6,506 nt of DNA, taken from assembly GCA_001786395.1 (NCBI GenBank), contig MFWN01000083.1, forward strand, positions 1 through 6,506. The letters run 5' to 3'. The position numbers and the translations under genes are program-made. Below are positions 3,948 to 6,506 of this stretch, one piece after another. The stretch is from Candidatus Pacearchaeota archaeon RBG_13_36_9. Its GTDB lineage: Archaea > Nanobdellota > Nanobdellia > Pacearchaeales > GW2011-AR1. The notes beneath the pieces are model-generated. The model made no database searches, had not been told where the DNA came from, and was given only the letters and a program-made list of their open reading frames with translations. The first letter of the stretch is position 1; every line of letters begins with the position of its first letter.

Positions 3948-6491
3948 AAAAACAGAAACTTCTTTATCATTGGCATAATGGTCGTGATAGTTCTATCCGG
4001 CATTATAGCGAATAGCGAGATAAATAAATATCCCTTCGATATTTCTGTATTTTTCACATTAAACAATAACCCTAATCCCAATTTGGAAATAGATTTATTG
4101 AACTCTCCTAATGGAAACAGCAACCCGATAAATTTTTACTTTAGGATTGATTATAATAACACGGCAAATCCTGATTGCAAATTCTATATTGACTCTGTAC
4201 TTTTCTTTAACAGTCTCGAGAACAACAAAAGCAGGTATGAATTATCAAATGGGCAGCATACCTGGGCGCTCAACTGTACAGATAAGAAAGATGATACTAT
4301 GCAAGCGGTATCCACAGGAAATTTTACCATAAATGAAGCTTTTTCTGTGAATCTTACAAAAAAAGTTTATCTCCTTGACGGATATGGAAATCTTATTGGC
4401 GGCACCGGAAATCTGCAGGTACAGTCATCTCAAAACACGGGCATAAATGTCAGAATCTATAGGCCTTCCCCCTTCCCAGTTTATACAAATATTTCCACAG
4501 CCCCTTACTCAGAGAGCATTGATTCAGCCATAATAAAAGAAAAAGGGGATTATACCGCAGAAGTAATCTTCAACAGGACTGCTATACCCATATCAATAAA
4601 TAATACCTTTTCAGTTGCGCAAGCAAATTTAAGCTTCAATAAGTATAGTGCGGAAATTAACGAAGAGGTTACAGTAACCGCAGATTTATACTCTCCTGCG
4701 GGCAGAATAACATCGGTAATATTAGAATATGGAGATGGAAACAATAATATAGATTATGCAAATACAGAAATCGCCTCGCAGAGTCTTGTATTCAGGCATA
4801 AATACGCTCAGGCAGGAAATTACACATTAAACATAAGCGTGAGCATCGCAAGCAGTCTGCCATTCAAAATATCAAAAAAAGGGATGTACATAAAAAATTC
4901 TCAAGATACAGCAGAACCTGTTGTAACTCTTATTTATCCCGCGAGCAATGAAGAGATAAAAACAGACGTAATAACTTTTTCTTATAAAGTAGAAGATAAT
5001 GTAAAAATCAAAAATTGCACCTTCGAACTGTACAACTACACCAGCGGCATAGGAACCCTTGATTATTCAAAAAAGCAAGAAGACTTGGAAAGCAGCAAAA
5101 CAGTAGATATCGCCCTGAAGGACTTTAAAACAGGGGAATACTCCTGGAATGTCTATTGCTGCGACAATTCCAGCAATTGCAACGATGACCTGGACTACTA
5201 CAGGAAGTTCAAAGTATACTTGAATTCTTCTGTCAGTTCAATAGCCTACTCTGCAGATGAGAATATGACTTACTACGAGAAAAAAGCAGAAGTTGATGAC
5301 TTAATAACAAAAATAGAGGCATTCGTGCAAAAACAAGCCTCTTACGGCGCAGAGGAAAAAGAAGCCCTGGAAGATTTAGGCATAACCCAGGACTTGGACA
5401 CCTACAGAAAAATATTGCAGCAGGTTGACCAGGATTTGGGATACCATGTCTCCCTTATAAAAGATGATGCCCTAAGAGAAAAGACCATAAAAGAAAAAGA
5501 AGCGCAGATTGAAGAAATAAAAGGAAAAGTGCCGATAGATATGAAAATAGTAGGAAAGCATGAATTTGTGAAAAATAGCCTGGTAAAGAATATGAAAGGA
5601 ATAGTTCAAGACTATATAGATTCCAAAGGCATAAAAACAGATTCAAAAACAGTAAAAAAACTAACAGAACTCAATTCTGATATCCAGAATTACCTGCTTG
5701 TGTCTGCCTCAGTAAAACAGGTAGAGATAAGCTATCTCACATCCTCAAGAGAGATAACCCTTATAACTAAAAAAATAGAGATAAAAAATGATACCTTCAA
5801 TACGCTCCTGGAAGTAGTGCCAAAAGAGATAATAGAAAATGCCAGCGAAATAATTTTCCTTACGAAAAATGAAATAATAAAAGAAGATCCTATCTTCGCA
5901 ATTTCTGTAGACGACCTTGAAAATGGGCAGATAGTTTACTATATAAACAAATCCATAGATGTTAAAAAAATAGAAGATACAGAAACTATTATCTTCAAGG
6001 AATTCGCAGTAAACAATAAGATAACTGGATTTTTCATACTGGATTTGGAAAATATCAACCTAGTCTATTATATTCTATTTGTATTCTGTGTAGTAATAGT
6101 AATTTATCTCGTATGGTTTTACTTGAGAAAGAGAAAGATAGTGCAATGGAAAAAAGAGGAAAATGTAATAAGAATTTTTATGTATATAAAAGAAGCTAAT
6201 AGAGCCCTTGAAAAAAAAGATACAGTGGTTGCAAAAGAAAATTATCATAGGATACAGGGAGTCTATCCTTTAATTCCAGAAGGATGCAGGAGATATTTGC
6301 TGAAAAAAATAAAAAAGATAAGGGCAGAAATAGACAAAAAAGAAATCCTTGCATTAGTTAAGGAGTTCGAAGCAGCCAAAGCAGAAAAAAGAAGCCGGGA
6401 TGCAGAAATACTCTATAAAAAGATACAACCGATTTACAAAAGGCTCCCAAAAAAATACAGGCAGAAAGTTCATGAAAAGCTGGTGATATAA
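3945..6491 (+). CDS. Large single-pass surface protein: Ig-like, PKD-like and helical ectodomain, TM helix, duplicated cytosolic hairpin
   Basis: 848 residues. Residues 1-23 are a signal peptide or signal anchor (KNR, then a long hydrophobic core). Residues about 35-130 are an Ig-like domain with C78 and C111 in the order expected for a disulphide (DCKFYID ... TWALNCTD). Residues about 226-305 are PKD-like: EYGDG (261-265) and FRHKYAQAGNYTLNISV (283-299). Residues about 324-426 repeat the Cys-bearing Ig-like pattern (NCTFELYNY ... YSWNVYCCDNSSNC). Residues about 441-585 are charged and mostly helical, probably a stalk. Residues about 590-698 form a beta domain with VVPKEIIENASEI (624-636). 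The transmembrane helix is about 705-727, followed by RKRK. The cytosolic part (728-848) holds two copies of a helical hairpin. Nineteen or so N-X-S/T sequons lie outside and none inside. It lies just downstream of the small DNA-binding-like gene. It has no catalytic motif, so an adhesin, receptor or surface-layer role is likely; the exact job is unknown. Confidence 0.9.
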   Translation: MKNRNFFIIGIMVVIVLSGIIANSEINKYPFDISVFFTLNNNPNPNLEIDLLNSPNGNSNPINFYFRIDYNNTANPDCKFYIDSVLFFNSLENNKSRYELSNGQHTWALNCTDKKDDTMQAVSTGNFTINEAFSVNLTKKVYLLDGYGNLIGGTGNLQVQSSQNTGINVRIYRPSPFPVYTNISTAPYSESIDSAIIKEKGDYTAEVIFNRTAIPISINNTFSVAQANLSFNKYSAEINEEVTVTADLYSPAGRITSVILEYGDGNNNIDYANTEIASQSLVFRHKYAQAGNYTLNISVSIASSLPFKISKKGMYIKNSQDTAEPVVTLIYPASNEEIKTDVITFSYKVEDNVKIKNCTFELYNYTSGIGTLDYSKKQEDLESSKTVDIALKDFKTGEYSWNVYCCDNSSNCNDDLDYYRKFKVYLNSSVSSIAYSADENMTYYEKKAEVDDLITKIEAFVQKQASYGAEEKEALEDLGITQDLDTYRKILQQVDQDLGYHVSLIKDDALREKTIKEKEAQIEEIKGKVPIDMKIVGKHEFVKNSLVKNMKGIVQDYIDSKGIKTDSKTVKKLTELNSDIQNYLLVSASVKQVEISYLTSSREITLITKKIEIKNDTFNTLLEVVPKEIIENASEIIFLTKNEIIKEDPIFAISVDDLENGQIVYYINKSIDVKKIEDTETIIFKEFAVNNKITGFFILDLENINLVYYILFVFCVVIVIYLVWFYLRKRKIVQWKKEENVIRIFMYIKEANRALEKKDTVVAKENYHRIQGVYPLIPEGCRRYLLKKIKKIRAEIDKKEILALVKEFEAAKAEKRSRDAEILYKKIQPIYKRLPKKYRQKVHEKLVI
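6186..6488 (+). repeat. Protein-level duplication: two cytosolic helical hairpins at the C-terminus
   Basis: Residues 748-793 (6186-6323) and 805-848 (6357-6488) align as IKEANRALEKKDTVVAKENY-HRIQGVYPLIPEGCRRYLLKKI and VKEFEAAKAEKRSRDAEILY-KKIQPIYKRLPKKYRQKVHEKL. Shared points are the A/E-rich first helix, A...Y, R/K-K/R-I-Q-x2-Y, LP/IP and a basic last helix. The DNA is not obviously repeated, so the duplication is old. Very basic, cytosolic and near the membrane, it may be a docking site for a cytosolic partner or bind nucleic acid; neither is shown. Confidence 0.6.
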
Positions 6492-6506
6492 TTTAAAACT
6501 AGCCTT

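Noticed and set aside
6492..6506. Terminator or start of a further gene after the 848-residue gene
   Set aside because: Only 15 bases remain, with no hairpin and no T-run; nothing can be supported.

Overview
This window looks like a piece of a small archaeal genome, most likely a DPANN lineage of the Woesearchaeota/Pacearchaeota type. The evidence is indirect: AT-rich DNA, TATA/BRE promoters with what look like leaderless starts, very large single-pass surface proteins made of Ig-like, cadherin-like and PKD-like domains dense in N-X-S/T sequons, and a membrane-anchored DUF87/HerA-type ATPase. No rRNA, tRNA, mobile element or CRISPR array is visible. The taxon is inferred from protein style only.

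Layout: two operons diverge from a 118-bp intergenic region (3609-3726). Leftward, a 668-residue surface protein (3608-1602) is followed, with an ATGA stop/start overlap, by a second exported protein (1605 to beyond base 1). The second one carries a C-terminal P-loop ATPase and is cut by the window edge after 535 codons. Its open frame runs uninterrupted to base 1, so it is a real gene covering the whole left quarter of the window. Rightward, a 71-residue protein resembling a ribbon-helix-helix DNA-binding protein (3727-3942) is followed after 2 bases by an 848-residue surface protein (3945-6491). Bases 6492-6506 hold nothing recognisable.

How the genes may work together: all three large proteins appear to have the same topology, with an N-terminal export signal, a glycosylation-prone outer region, one transmembrane helix and a cytosolic domain. 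The two leftward proteins appear to share a tandem pair of Ig-like domains next to the membrane. The 668-residue and 848-residue proteins appear to share a short cytosolic helical hairpin (pattern Y-x-R/K-I-x3-Y), present twice in the 848-residue protein. The ATPase has a clear Walker A (GATGGGKS), Walker B (LVFDE) and a following SQ motif, as in HerA/VirB4/FtsK-type motors. The locus therefore reads as a candidate cell-surface assembly: two large receptor- or adhesin-like proteins, a membrane-tethered motor with its own outer domain, and a small likely DNA-binding regulator. The link between them is inference from adjacency and shared domains. A DNA- or protein-transfer role, or a cell-contact role, is only a hypothesis.
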